A stretch of 43,862 nucleotides of DNA, taken from positions 1 to 43,862 of the forward strand of contig JAFGTD010000123.1 in NCBI GenBank assembly GCA_016934295.1, given 5' to 3'. Each line of letters opens with the position of its first letter. Positions within the stretch are counted from its first letter, which is position 1. Below are positions 28,118 to 37,428 of the stretch, one piece after another. The notes under the pieces are model-generated. The model searched no databases. It was not told the DNA's origin and worked only from the letters and a program-made list of their open reading frames with translations. This DNA is from Acidobacteriota bacterium. Its GTDB lineage: Bacteria > Acidobacteriota > UBA6911. Both the position numbers and the translations under genes were made by a program.

Positions 28118-29275
28118 TTGAAAGCCGATCCCAAGGGAGTCATGACGGGAGCTCACTTCCTGGACGGAGATCATGCCTGCTGCGAAGGAGCCCTTTCCGC
28201 AGGGTGCCGTTTCGTCGCGGGATATCCCATAACGCCGTCGACAGAAGTTGTAGAGAGAATCGCCGCCCGTTTTCCGATGGTCGGGGGAATTTTCATTCAG
28301 ATGGAGGACGAAATCGCTTCCTCCATTGCGATTCAGGGTGCCGTCTGGGCGGGGGCAAAGGCCATGACCGTTACATCCGGTCCCGGATTCTCCCTGATGA
28401 TGGAACATATAGGGTTGGCCGTGATGCTGGAAACACCGTGTGTTTTTGTGAACGTGCAGCGCGGCGGCCCTTCTACCGGTCTCCCGACATTGCCGGGCCA
28501 GGCGGATATGATGCAGGCGCGATGGGGCAGTCACGGAGATTATGAAATTATAGCGCTTTGCCCCAATTCGCCGCAGGAATGCTATGACCTGACCATCAAG
28601 GCTTTCAATCTGGCCGAAACCTACCGGGTGCCCGTGATGCTGATGATGGACGAATGCGTCGGTCACATGACGGAAAAGGTCGTTATACCTGACGCCGGAG
28701 AAATCGACATCGTCGAACGGCGGTTCACCACGGCAAAGCGCGGCGAATACCTCCCGTATGAAACATATGGAGACTGGGTGCCGCCCATGGTTAAGTCGGG
28801 CGACGGCCATTATTTCCACATGACCGGCTTGACGCATGACGAGAGGGGGTACCCTGTCATGAATGCGGAAGCCCAGGAAAAATGCGTGCACCGGATCGTA
28901 AACAAGATAAAGGAAAACGCAGATGACATTATTCTCCTGAGGGAAGCGGATACCGAGGACGCGGATGTGGTGGTTGTTTCCTACGGAATTACCTCCAGGG
29001 TCGCCCTCAAGGCCATTTCCATGGCCCAGGCGGAAGGGATCAAGGTGGGGCATCTTCGTCTGATTACGGCATGGCCTTTCCCCGAAACGCGTATCCGCCA
29101 GCTGGCCGATCAGGGAAAGGCATTGGTTATGCCGGAACTCAATTACGGTCAGATGTATCTGGAACTGCAGCGTGTTGTGGAAGGCAGAACACGGTCGCAC
29201 CTGGTTCCTCATGGAGGAGGCACCGTGCACGATCCGGAGGTGATCTTCCGTAAAATAAAAGAAGCCGTTCAATGA
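28118..29275 (+). CDS. korA: 2-oxoacid:acceptor oxidoreductase, alpha subunit
   Basis: GYPITPSTEVVERIAARFP...QMEDEIASSIAIQGAVWAGAKAMTVTSGPGFSLM. TTG at 28118 has aaaggagg upstream; the ORF track starts at an earlier in-frame TTG. Confidence 0.88.
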   Translation: MKADPKGVMTGAHFLDGDHACCEGALSAGCRFVAGYPITPSTEVVERIAARFPMVGGIFIQMEDEIASSIAIQGAVWAGAKAMTVTSGPGFSLMMEHIGLAVMLETPCVFVNVQRGGPSTGLPTLPGQADMMQARWGSHGDYEIIALCPNSPQECYDLTIKAFNLAETYRVPVMLMMDECVGHMTEKVVIPDAGEIDIVERRFTTAKRGEYLPYETYGDWVPPMVKSGDGHYFHMTGLTHDERGYPVMNAEAQEKCVHRIVNKIKENADDIILLREADTEDADVVVVSYGITSRVALKAISMAQAEGIKVGHLRLITAWPFPETRIRQLADQGKALVMPELNYGQMYLELQRVVEGRTRSHLVPHGGGTVHDPEVIFRKIKEAVQ

Positions 29276-29298
29276 AAGCGGGACAAGGAGAGAGAATA

Positions 29299-30150
29299 GT
29301 GGAGCCAACGAATCCGGTTGTGGATTACCTCAGGATGGATCGCATCCCCCATATCTGGTGCCCAGGTTGCGGGCTGGGCACGGTGGTGAACTGTTTCGTT
29401 CGGGCGATCCATAGTTGCGGCATTGAGCGGGATCTGATCAGCGTTGTGTCGGGAATCGGCTGTACCGGCAGGATGGCCGGATATTTGAGGCTGGACAGCT
29501 TTCATACCACTCATGGACGCCCGATACCGTTTGCGACCGGGCTCAAGCTGGCCAATCCGAAATTGAAAGTGATTGTATGCAGCGGAGACGGCGATCTTTT
29601 CTCGATAGGGGGCAATCATTTCATTCACGCCGCCCGGAGAAATACGGACATGACGGTCATCTGCGTCAACAACTTTACTTACGGAATGACGGGAGGGCAG
29701 GTGACGCCTACCACCCCGATTGAAGCGGTGGCGTCCACCACCCCCTACGGGAATTCCGAAGAACCGTTCAACCTGCCGCACCTGGCGGAGTCCGCCGGCG
29801 CCGTTTACGTGGCGCGCTGGACGACATTTCATGTCCGGCAGGCGATTAAGGCAATGAAAGAAGCCGTCCAGAAATCGGGATTCAGTTTTGTCGAAATTAT
29901 CAGCCCCTGCCCGACCCTGTACGGAAGAAGAAACAAGCTGGGAGACGGGCTGGAAATGATGCGGGCCTTCAAGGAAAAAAGCAAGGTCAAGAACGGCGCG
30001 GATACGCGCGAGGTCGGCCTGGACTTCAAGGGCGATATCATTTGCGGAAAATTCATCAACCGCGAACGAACCACTTTTCTTGAGAGATATAACACGAGAA
30101 TGGCGGCCAGATTGGGCGCTGCCTACAAACCGTACGAGGGTGTACTATGA
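29299..30150 (+). CDS. korB: 2-oxoacid:acceptor oxidoreductase, beta (TPP-binding) subunit
   Basis: IWCPGCGLGTVVNCFVRAI...SGIGCTGRMAGYL...TTHGRPIPFATGLKLANP...CSGDGDLFSIGGNHFIHAARRN. Start may instead be 29272. Confidence 0.9.
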   Translation: MEPTNPVVDYLRMDRIPHIWCPGCGLGTVVNCFVRAIHSCGIERDLISVVSGIGCTGRMAGYLRLDSFHTTHGRPIPFATGLKLANPKLKVIVCSGDGDLFSIGGNHFIHAARRNTDMTVICVNNFTYGMTGGQVTPTTPIEAVASTTPYGNSEEPFNLPHLAESAGAVYVARWTTFHVRQAIKAMKEAVQKSGFSFVEIISPCPTLYGRRNKLGDGLEMMRAFKEKSKVKNGADTREVGLDFKGDIICGKFINRERTTFLERYNTRMAARLGAAYKPYEGVL

Positions 30151-30689
30151 GCGCGACCGAGATCAAGTTCAGCGGATTCGGCGGTCAGGGCGTCATACTT
30201 GCCGGAATAATCTTCGGGCGCGCCGCCAGCATTTACGACAATAAATTTGCGACGCTGACCCAGAGTTTCGGTCCGGAAGCCCGCGGCAGCGCCTGCAGCG
30301 CCCAGCTGATTGTTTCCGACGACCGGGTGCTGTACCCCTATGTGACAAAGCCGGAGATACTGATGGCCATGTCCCAGGAGGCCTTCAATAAGTTTCTGCC
30401 GGAGACGACGGATGACGCCACCGTGATTATCGAAGAGGAACTTGTTAAGCCCCAGGGGCTGAAGCCCGGAATGAAGGTATACGGCATCCCGGCGACGCGG
30501 ATAGCTGAAGAATTGGGTCGCAAGATGATCCTGAACATCGTCATGGTGGGATTTTTTACCTCGGTGACCGGGCTTATCGATTATGAAGCCGTCCGGGAAG
30601 CCGTCAAGGCTTCCGTACCGCAGGGGACGGAAGTTATGAACCTTAAAGCCTTCGATCGCGGATACCAGTACGGGGAAAACCTCAAATAA
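30147..30689 (+). CDS. korC: 2-oxoacid:acceptor oxidoreductase, gamma subunit
   Basis: EIKFSGFGGQGVILAGIIFGRAAS...TLTQSFGPEARGSACSAQLIVSD; overlaps korB by 4 bp. Confidence 0.88.
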   Translation: MSATEIKFSGFGGQGVILAGIIFGRAASIYDNKFATLTQSFGPEARGSACSAQLIVSDDRVLYPYVTKPEILMAMSQEAFNKFLPETTDDATVIIEEELVKPQGLKPGMKVYGIPATRIAEELGRKMILNIVMVGFFTSVTGLIDYEAVREAVKASVPQGTEVMNLKAFDRGYQYGENLK

Positions 30690-30690
30690 A

Positions 30691-30915
30691 GCCGTTGCAG
30701 GTTGAACGTTACACGTTGCACGTTAAAAGAAAACTGCGTTGTTGAACGTTCGAACGTTGAACTTCAAACCTCAAACTTTAAACGTTGAACATGTGAACGG
30801 GCGAACGTGATAAACCTTCGCCGCTGGAATGCGGGACTTTGACTGATAGGGATTTTAACGTTTAACGACGCTTTTTGTTTTTAACCTTCAACGTGTAACA
30901 TTCAACCTGCAACGG
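30691..30915. repeat. CGTTNNA heptamer inverted-repeat element (E3)
   Basis: Left ccgttgcaggttgaacgttacacgttgcacgttaa; reverse complement of right arm ccgttgcaggttgaatgttacacgttgaaggttaa (3 mismatches in 35 by eye). Confidence 0.92.
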
Positions 30916-30920
30916 TTTTT

Positions 30921-33900
30921 TTATTCGACTTCGCGCCAGGCGTTCAAGAGCGGGAAATAGAGGGCCGTGCGTATCGGCCGGTTCTCCATTAACCTGAAAA
31001 TCAATCGATATCTCATCAATTGCTCACGGTAGCGAGCGCACTCATTGTCTAAGAAATCTTCAATTCCGGCACCTTCGTGTAAACTGGATTTATAGTCGAT
31101 GATCCATCGCACATTCTGATCGTCAACAAAGGTTCGATCAATTCTTGCGCTGACTATCCGGCCTTCCAGGACTCCACAAATTGAATATTCACAGGCTGAA
31201 TTACCATGTGTCCCGAGAAGCCACTTTCCACGTTCATCCTTTATTGCATGCGATGTTGCGGCCGCAACACGATCAACGGCTTTCTGCAATTCGCCTGCAG
31301 GTACGCCCAGGGATGCAAGTGCGGATAAATAGGCCCGTCTATTTTTTTGAATCTTGTCCTCATTCCACCGGGAGATCCCATCGTCTGCTATGTGCCTGAG
31401 CACCTGGTGTATGACAGTTCCTATATGCCTTAGAGTGTCGCCGACCCAGTGAAAACTCACAGCGCTTTCCTCGGCGTCACCCTTTATGGATCTCTCAGCG
31501 CCTTCAACGCTTGCGGGCAAATCAGGAAAATTCCAATCCGGTAACAGTCGATGCAGCACCTGGGGGACATGTTCTTTTTCGGTTGGCTTATACTCAAAGG
31601 ATGGCTGCCACGCATTAAGCGCCTCTTGAAATTCCGGCCCGGCAACCGCCCACATGCACCTCAAAAGGGAGCCGGAGGCCGGATCTTTTAATTCCAGATC
31701 TTCATCTTTAATGCGATACCGAGTGTGACCCAGGAGGTGCAGCTCTGATTTGGCCCTTGTTGAGGCAACATACAACAGCCGTCCCGTTTCGTGTTCGGAT
31801 TTGAAGGAATCCAGACGTTTCAGGTAATCATATGTTTTATCGCCGTCAGCGCCGGTCGCGGAAACAGGAGCGAGCAGCAGATCCGTTTCTTCATTGAGAC
31901 GGGGCTGCTCCAGCCACCGTAAAAGACGTAATTCCTCTTTCATTGGTTGACGACCCAAACCGGGCACGATCACAGCGTCGAACTCCAGACCCTTGGCTTT
32001 GTGGATGGACATTATCTGTAAAGAGTCGTCCGCCTCGGAATCGGGCCGGGCGTAAAGATCCCGGATGCGCTGCTCGAACGCGGGCAGATCGAGCAAACCC
32101 CCGTCCTCCATTTCCTCGAGAAGATTAAAGAAGACAGCGGCATTCTCTATTTCGGTGACCGTTTCCGTACACGCAGGTCCCCCGAGAGCAAGCCACACGC
32201 TCTCGACCCAGAGGCGCAACGAAACGGGCCTTTTCTCTAAAGCGGTTTCAAGAACCGGGCGGATACGGGCAAGCCTCCTGCAGCCGGCGGCATCAAGCAT
32301 TTGGATTCTGGATTCGTCTCTCACGAGGTCCCAGATTGCCGATTCAGGATCGTCTCCGGCGAGGATGTGTAATTCTTCCAGAGTCATCCCGCACCAGGGC
32401 GCCCGCAGGATGGCAAGCCAGGCTATACGGTCGGCCGGGTGCAGCAGCGCACGCGTCAACGCAGTAAGATCGCGGATGACGGGAACCTCGGCCAGAGGAT
32501 CAATGTCGACAGCCCGGAATCTCAGATTCGCCTTACGCAAAGCGGGAAGTATTGAGGTCAAATGAGTGCGGGCCCGAACGAGAATCGCGACTTTTTGCCC
32601 TTTTCCCAGGGCGGAACGGACGATTTCCACCACCCGGGCGGCTTCCGATTCGTCATCGCGACCAAGGAATGGATGAAAAGTGACCGCAGGATCCGCCCCC
32701 GGGCCGTGAATCGAATCTGAAGGACAAAAAGGTATTGCACCGGTCGTAATATTCTCCCCCTCCGGCATTACTCTGGTGAATGAATCGTTCACCCAATCGA
32801 CGATCCCTTTATCCGATCTGAAATTCGCGGAAAGACGGATCGACTCCATAACGATGCCGCCCATGCCTTCACGGCAGGTTTTTGGGAAAAGGCCGACTTC
32901 CGCTTCACGAAAGCGGTATATGGACTGCATCGGATCGCCCACGGCAAAAATCGTTCGCCCGTTGCCGCTTTTCCATCTGGAGGTAAGCGCTTCCAGGAAG
33001 GAATACTGACTGATCGAGGTGTCCTGAAACTCATCAACCAGAATGTGTTCGATCCGGCGATCAATGCCGGGGTCGGAACCGGAAGATTTCTTGGAATCAT
33101 CAAGGGATCGCCGAGCAGAAATGGAGACTTCAACGAAATCCGCCGCATTCCGTGCCCGGAAAACGTCTCTCAGCTTCTCCACTGCCACCGGCAGGAGGTT
33201 CACCATCGATTCCAGGATTTTCCACTGGGTTTCGGAAAACTGCCGATCGGGAAGATATCGAAGTTCATCCAGAGAAATTCTCAAGGCTTCATTGCCCGCC
33301 AGATCCGCAATCAACTGCTTACAGCGCTGCTTCAATGGTTTATCCGTAGTAGGGAAGCCGTTGTTTACCGTGAGAGACTTCCGCCATTGCCCTTCTTTTG
33401 TGAGGAGCGTATCCATGATACCCAACCAGGCGTCGAGGCGGTCCGAATCGGGGAGCTCCGTTTGGTCGATGCACGCCCTGGCCAACCCCTCCTTGTTGTC
33501 CTTTGCAAGGTTGGACCCTGCGGCAGCGGTTACGGAGACAATCTCGACGGCTGCATCTTCCGGAATGGCTTCTCGAATATCTGCAACCGCATCCCGTACA
33601 ACGTTGCGCAAAGAACGCTCCAGTGCAGCCCTGTTGTTTTCCAGGTCGGCCGAAGCAATGTGGCGAAGCCACTGATCCCGCCTGGCCAACATGCCCACTA
33701 TCAAATTTTCCAAAACCTGGAAATTGTTGTCGACGTGCGAGAGCAGTGCCCCGACATCGGCCGACCGCGCGTCATCCTCAACCAGCTCGATAGTCGAGCG
33801 CGCCGCCTCCCGGTAGAGCTCCTCCGCGTCCTCGACAATATCAGGCGTTCCCCCCAGCCGGGAAAGCCACGGCATCCGGCGCACGACCGAGGCGCAGAGC

Positions 33901-34256
33901 GCGTCAATGGTTTGTATTCTAAGCCTCCCGGGATTTTTCAAAAGATCCCATTCCTGGATTTCGCTTCTTTCGCGAACCTTGCGGGCCAAATCCCACGTGC
34001 GGGCCTGGTGCGGCTCATCAGGACGTCGGCTATTTGAATTAATCAGGGCGGTCAGGACGCGGCGGCGCATTTCCCCCGCCGCCTTGCGGGTGAAAGTAAT
34101 CGCTATCACCGCCTCCGGATTGCTTGCGGTGCCCAGCAAAGTCAGATATCGCTGTATGAGCAGCTCTGTTTTTCCCGAACCGGCAGGAGACTGCACGATG
34201 AAAGACCTGGTTGGATCAAGAGCCCGGGCTCTCTGTTCAAGGTCGGGAATCTTCAT
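30921..34256 (-). CDS. UvrD-family helicase with C-terminal PD-(D/E)XK nuclease, AddA-like
   Basis: Walker A FIVQSPAGSGKTELLIQRYLTLL, TFTRKAAGEMRRRV, LVDEFQDTSISQYSFLEAL, VGDPMQSIYRFREAEV, MSIHKAKGLEFDAVIVPGL; C-terminal VSARIDRTFVDDQNVRWIIDYKSS. Confidence 0.93.
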   Translation of the reverse strand: MKIPDLEQRARALDPTRSFIVQSPAGSGKTELLIQRYLTLLGTASNPEAVIAITFTRKAAGEMRRRVLTALINSNSRRPDEPHQARTWDLARKVRERSEIQEWDLLKNPGRLRIQTIDALCASVVRRMPWLSRLGGTPDIVEDAEELYREAARSTIELVEDDARSADVGALLSHVDNNFQVLENLIVGMLARRDQWLRHIASADLENNRAALERSLRNVVRDAVADIREAIPEDAAVEIVSVTAAAGSNLAKDNKEGLARACIDQTELPDSDRLDAWLGIMDTLLTKEGQWRKSLTVNNGFPTTDKPLKQRCKQLIADLAGNEALRISLDELRYLPDRQFSETQWKILESMVNLLPVAVEKLRDVFRARNAADFVEVSISARRSLDDSKKSSGSDPGIDRRIEHILVDEFQDTSISQYSFLEALTSRWKSGNGRTIFAVGDPMQSIYRFREAEVGLFPKTCREGMGGIVMESIRLSANFRSDKGIVDWVNDSFTRVMPEGENITTGAIPFCPSDSIHGPGADPAVTFHPFLGRDDESEAARVVEIVRSALGKGQKVAILVRARTHLTSILPALRKANLRFRAVDIDPLAEVPVIRDLTALTRALLHPADRIAWLAILRAPWCGMTLEELHILAGDDPESAIWDLVRDESRIQMLDAAGCRRLARIRPVLETALEKRPVSLRLWVESVWLALGGPACTETVTEIENAAVFFNLLEEMEDGGLLDLPAFEQRIRDLYARPDSEADDSLQIMSIHKAKGLEFDAVIVPGLGRQPMKEELRLLRWLEQPRLNEETDLLLAPVSATGADGDKTYDYLKRLDSFKSEHETGRLLYVASTRAKSELHLLGHTRYRIKDEDLELKDPASGSLLRCMWAVAGPEFQEALNAWQPSFEYKPTEKEHVPQVLHRLLPDWNFPDLPASVEGAERSIKGDAEESAVSFHWVGDTLRHIGTVIHQVLRHIADDGISRWNEDKIQKNRRAYLSALASLGVPAGELQKAVDRVAAATSHAIKDERGKWLLGTHGNSACEYSICGVLEGRIVSARIDRTFVDDQNVRWIIDYKSSLHEGAGIEDFLDNECARYREQLMRYRLIFRLMENRPIRTALYFPLLNAWREVE

Positions 34257-36892
34257 TGAGCAGTCTCCTCCTCGCTCGGCGCATTCCGTTCAGAAATGCG
34301 ACAAAGACAAGCCAGGTCGCAATATCGACACTGTTTGGCAGTATCTTTCGGATCTACTTCCGCGTGTCCCGCTTTGAAATCCGATCCGATCTTTTCCAAT
34401 ACGGTGCGCCACTCGTTTATCTTTGCAGCGAGATCCACCGATTCGCATTGCCGGATAGTCAGGTCATCAACAAGCCCAAGAAAACGCATATCCCCGGTCC
34501 TTACCCGGGCAAACAGAATCCCGGCCAGGGGTTTTTCATGAATGGTGCTGTACAGAGGCAACTGCGGTTCATCCGGCCGGTCTGAATCCCAGGATCTTTG
34601 ACTCGTTACCCCGGTCTTGTAATCGATAATCACTTCCCTTCCATCGGCCAGGCGGTCCACACGGTCAATCTTTACCTTGAAGCGGATGCCGCCGACTTCC
34701 GCATACTTTTCCTCCTCGGGTCTGATAACTTCAAAGGGCTGCTGCCTGTTTTTATCGATTTCCAGCCAGTCGCGTATTAGCTGCCGCAGTCTTTTCCTCT
34801 CCAGCGCGGCGAAACTCTTCGGGAGAGTGCTTCCGCGATTCCGCTCGAGCCGGGCTATCGCAACGTCAACTGAATTGTCAATAATCTCATCCAGGTTCCG
34901 GCTGGAGCAGAGGGCCTCGCTTGTTTTCAGCTGCTTCCACACTTCTTCGAGAACGGCGTGGACGAGAGTGCCCCGCGCCCTGGGATCCAGCCCGGGAACC
35001 GGATCCTCAAGTTTCTTTGCCCCCAACCGGAGTTCGGCAAAGGCACGGAACGGACATACGGACTGATACTGAAAAACACTGGTTCCACCCCGTTGACGGG
35101 CTGTATCACCCAGAGGGGGCGCCATTTCATCTACGAAGGTTTCCGCTTCCCCGGATTCCCGAATTGCAGCCGTTACCGAGGAGCCCCCCCACAGACACAG
35201 GTTGCAGGCCTCCCCGCGGGGAATGGCTGCAATCAAGGGGCTGGCATCAAGTTCGCGGTCTTCCGTCCGTTCAGGGTAGCTCAGAACTACGCCGGTTCCG
35301 CTTGAAAGGAGTCGTTTGGTTGCCAGGGCAGCGAACTCCAGCTCTCTCTCCGGCGAACTCCTCGGGATTCCCTCTTCCCGCTGCAGGCTGATTGGGAGGA
35401 AGGGGTTCGGGTTGCATGGACCCGGCCAGTCTTCATCATGGAGACCTGCAACCCATAGATGGGCAAATGAAAGACCGGATGCTTCGAGTATCCCTAAAAT
35501 CTGCACGGGCGTCTCACCGGTTTCCGGCTGAAACATGTGATTGCCGGCCAGGCGTTTCAACACAGAAACGGCTTCTCCTCCTGTCATCTTTTCCCCGGTC
35601 AAAGCGGTAGAGGCAAAGTTCGACAGGAGTTCATTCCAGGACTGCATCGTTTGAAATTCAATACTGTTCAGCGGGCGTTCACCGGGCCACCCAAAGGCTT
35701 CCAGCACGGCAGAAAAAGTGTGGCTCCACGAAACTGCTGTTTGAACCGAAGATGATTTGCCGCACACTTCCTGCCATTTTCTTAGAATTCGCTCCAGCAA
35801 TGGGCAGGCAGGGTCACTCTGCCGACACAGTCGAAGCACGTTTGAGGTCGGTACCCGGTTTCCACAATACTTCCGGAGGCGCTTGTCAAGCAGCGCCCGA
35901 GCGGTATGTTCCGTATCTGCGCCAGAAAGGTAGGAGCTGCGAAGGAGGTTGCTGATTTCACTCCACTCGTTCTCACCCGGAGAAAGGCTCAGAAGAGCGA
36001 GCGCGTTTTTGATTATGGGATAGGACGAAAGAGCGTTGCCCGCAGAAATATTTATTAGTTTGGGCGGCTGAATTTTCCCCGGCAACTGTGAAACCGGTTC
36101 AAGGATTCCGCGGAAAATGCGTTCCACCACGTTCCGTCGTGAGGCGAGGCCGACGACAACAACGCCGATCCTTCCCTGAACTCCGGATTCAAGCAGTGCC
36201 CGCGCCCATCGTGCGGCCGCCTCAATCTCCTGTTCGGAATCGGGAAAGGGAACGCGAACCGTGTCGGCATTGGTTTCCGGTGTTTCGACATCCAGCTTAT
36301 TAATGCTGCAGCCGGATTTTGAAGTTGTATCCAGGAAATCCTGTTGTTGTGGAGTGAATTCATCGAAACCGGCTAAAAGGACACAGTCAGGCAGCTGCAA
36401 CTGCGTAATTTCATCCCTCAAAACATCGGCGATCCGGGCTTGCTCCAGCCAGCCACCTTTATCGCAAACAGAGAGGAAGCGGTTTGCCCAGTCAACAAAA
36501 GCTCGCGAGTCTTCATTTCCCAAGCTCTCAACTTGCGACATAGCCAGGCGCCATTGGTTGGCGAGAAGCCATGCCTCCTGTGCAACCGACGCAGCACTGT
36601 GGGGTTGCAGCAACTCCCGGGATTCGGGAGAGTTTCGAATAATACGCTCCCAGAGTATTTGTTCCTGCCAGCTGCTTAATAATGTTCTTGGATTTTCGCT
36701 TTTATAGAGCAGCTGCCGCCAGAAATCAGCCATCCAGTCGGACCAGGTCAGTATTGGGGGAGATTCCCACGCGCTCAATCCATTTGTTTGCTGGTATGTA
36801 TTGAATTCCTGCCGCAGGGTGCGGGCAAGGCGTCGCGTTGCCGTAATTACCGTTTCCCCCTGTCGAAGAGCACTCAATACTTGTTCTTGCAT
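34253..36892 (-). CDS. PD-(D/E)XK nuclease family protein, AddB-like DNA repair protein
   Basis: SVCPFRAFAELRLG ... KVKIDRVDRLADGREVIIDYKTG ... CRYCDLACLCR (AddB-like Fe-S cysteines); 4-bp overlap with the AddA-like gene. ATG at 36892 preferred over 36925 (weak). Confidence 0.87.
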   Translation of the reverse strand: MQEQVLSALRQGETVITATRRLARTLRQEFNTYQQTNGLSAWESPPILTWSDWMADFWRQLLYKSENPRTLLSSWQEQILWERIIRNSPESRELLQPHSAASVAQEAWLLANQWRLAMSQVESLGNEDSRAFVDWANRFLSVCDKGGWLEQARIADVLRDEITQLQLPDCVLLAGFDEFTPQQQDFLDTTSKSGCSINKLDVETPETNADTVRVPFPDSEQEIEAAARWARALLESGVQGRIGVVVVGLASRRNVVERIFRGILEPVSQLPGKIQPPKLINISAGNALSSYPIIKNALALLSLSPGENEWSEISNLLRSSYLSGADTEHTARALLDKRLRKYCGNRVPTSNVLRLCRQSDPACPLLERILRKWQEVCGKSSSVQTAVSWSHTFSAVLEAFGWPGERPLNSIEFQTMQSWNELLSNFASTALTGEKMTGGEAVSVLKRLAGNHMFQPETGETPVQILGILEASGLSFAHLWVAGLHDEDWPGPCNPNPFLPISLQREEGIPRSSPERELEFAALATKRLLSSGTGVVLSYPERTEDRELDASPLIAAIPRGEACNLCLWGGSSVTAAIRESGEAETFVDEMAPPLGDTARQRGGTSVFQYQSVCPFRAFAELRLGAKKLEDPVPGLDPRARGTLVHAVLEEVWKQLKTSEALCSSRNLDEIIDNSVDVAIARLERNRGSTLPKSFAALERKRLRQLIRDWLEIDKNRQQPFEVIRPEEEKYAEVGGIRFKVKIDRVDRLADGREVIIDYKTGVTSQRSWDSDRPDEPQLPLYSTIHEKPLAGILFARVRTGDMRFLGLVDDLTIRQCESVDLAAKINEWRTVLEKIGSDFKAGHAEVDPKDTAKQCRYCDLACLCRISERNAPSEEETAQ

Positions 36893-37167
36893 GCAGAAGT
36901 CCTTGGATTTACAGGCAGCACTCACTATGGCGTAATCTTGATTGGATAACCAAGCCGGTCATCCAATGACCTGAATTATGCAATCTGGATCTACAACATT
37001 CTAATCCCCAATACTCGTATAATTTTACATGACTGGAGCAGCATATCGGGTCACACACTGAAAAATAATTAATATGTTCGGGGCAAATGGCAATAATCTC
37101 ATAATAGCCTGGGGAATAGTGTTTATTTGTAGTAATTTAATAGATATTACAGGATCAATGGTGCAGT

Positions 37168-37340
37168 TTTAACGTTCAAAGTTCACACGTTCGCACCGGG
37201 GATTTCATAAAAATGATTTAAAATAAATCTTCGATGCACGTTGAACGCTAAACCAAAAGCACTGTTAAATGTTCAAACGTATTACGTGCAACCATGTTGT
37301 TACATGTCCTGTTGAATGCTTGCACATTGAATGTTTACGC
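37168..37340. repeat. Degenerate CGTTNNA-type element (E4)
   Basis: gttttaacgttcaaagttcacacgttc ... gatgcacgttgaacgctaaaccaaaagcactgttaaatgttcaaacg ... cacattgaatgttt; shares TAAACCAAAAGCA with E2. Confidence 0.55.
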
Positions 37341-37428
37341 GGCGAGCCATCTAATGTATAAATTATTTAAGTAACTAATTATAATGTACTTATAGATATT
37401 TATACATGTTTAGACTAAGGTAGGTGTT

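Noticed and set aside
28115-29308. 397-aa minus-strand ORF antisense to korA
   Set aside because: korA is unambiguous on the plus strand; the antisense frame is a mirror of its codon usage.
30921-36892. Novel phage-defence helicase/nuclease system
   Set aside because: Domain layout (UvrD helicase + C-terminal nuclease, paired with an Fe-S PD-(D/E)XK AddB-like protein) fits the housekeeping AddAB-type recombination/repair complex.
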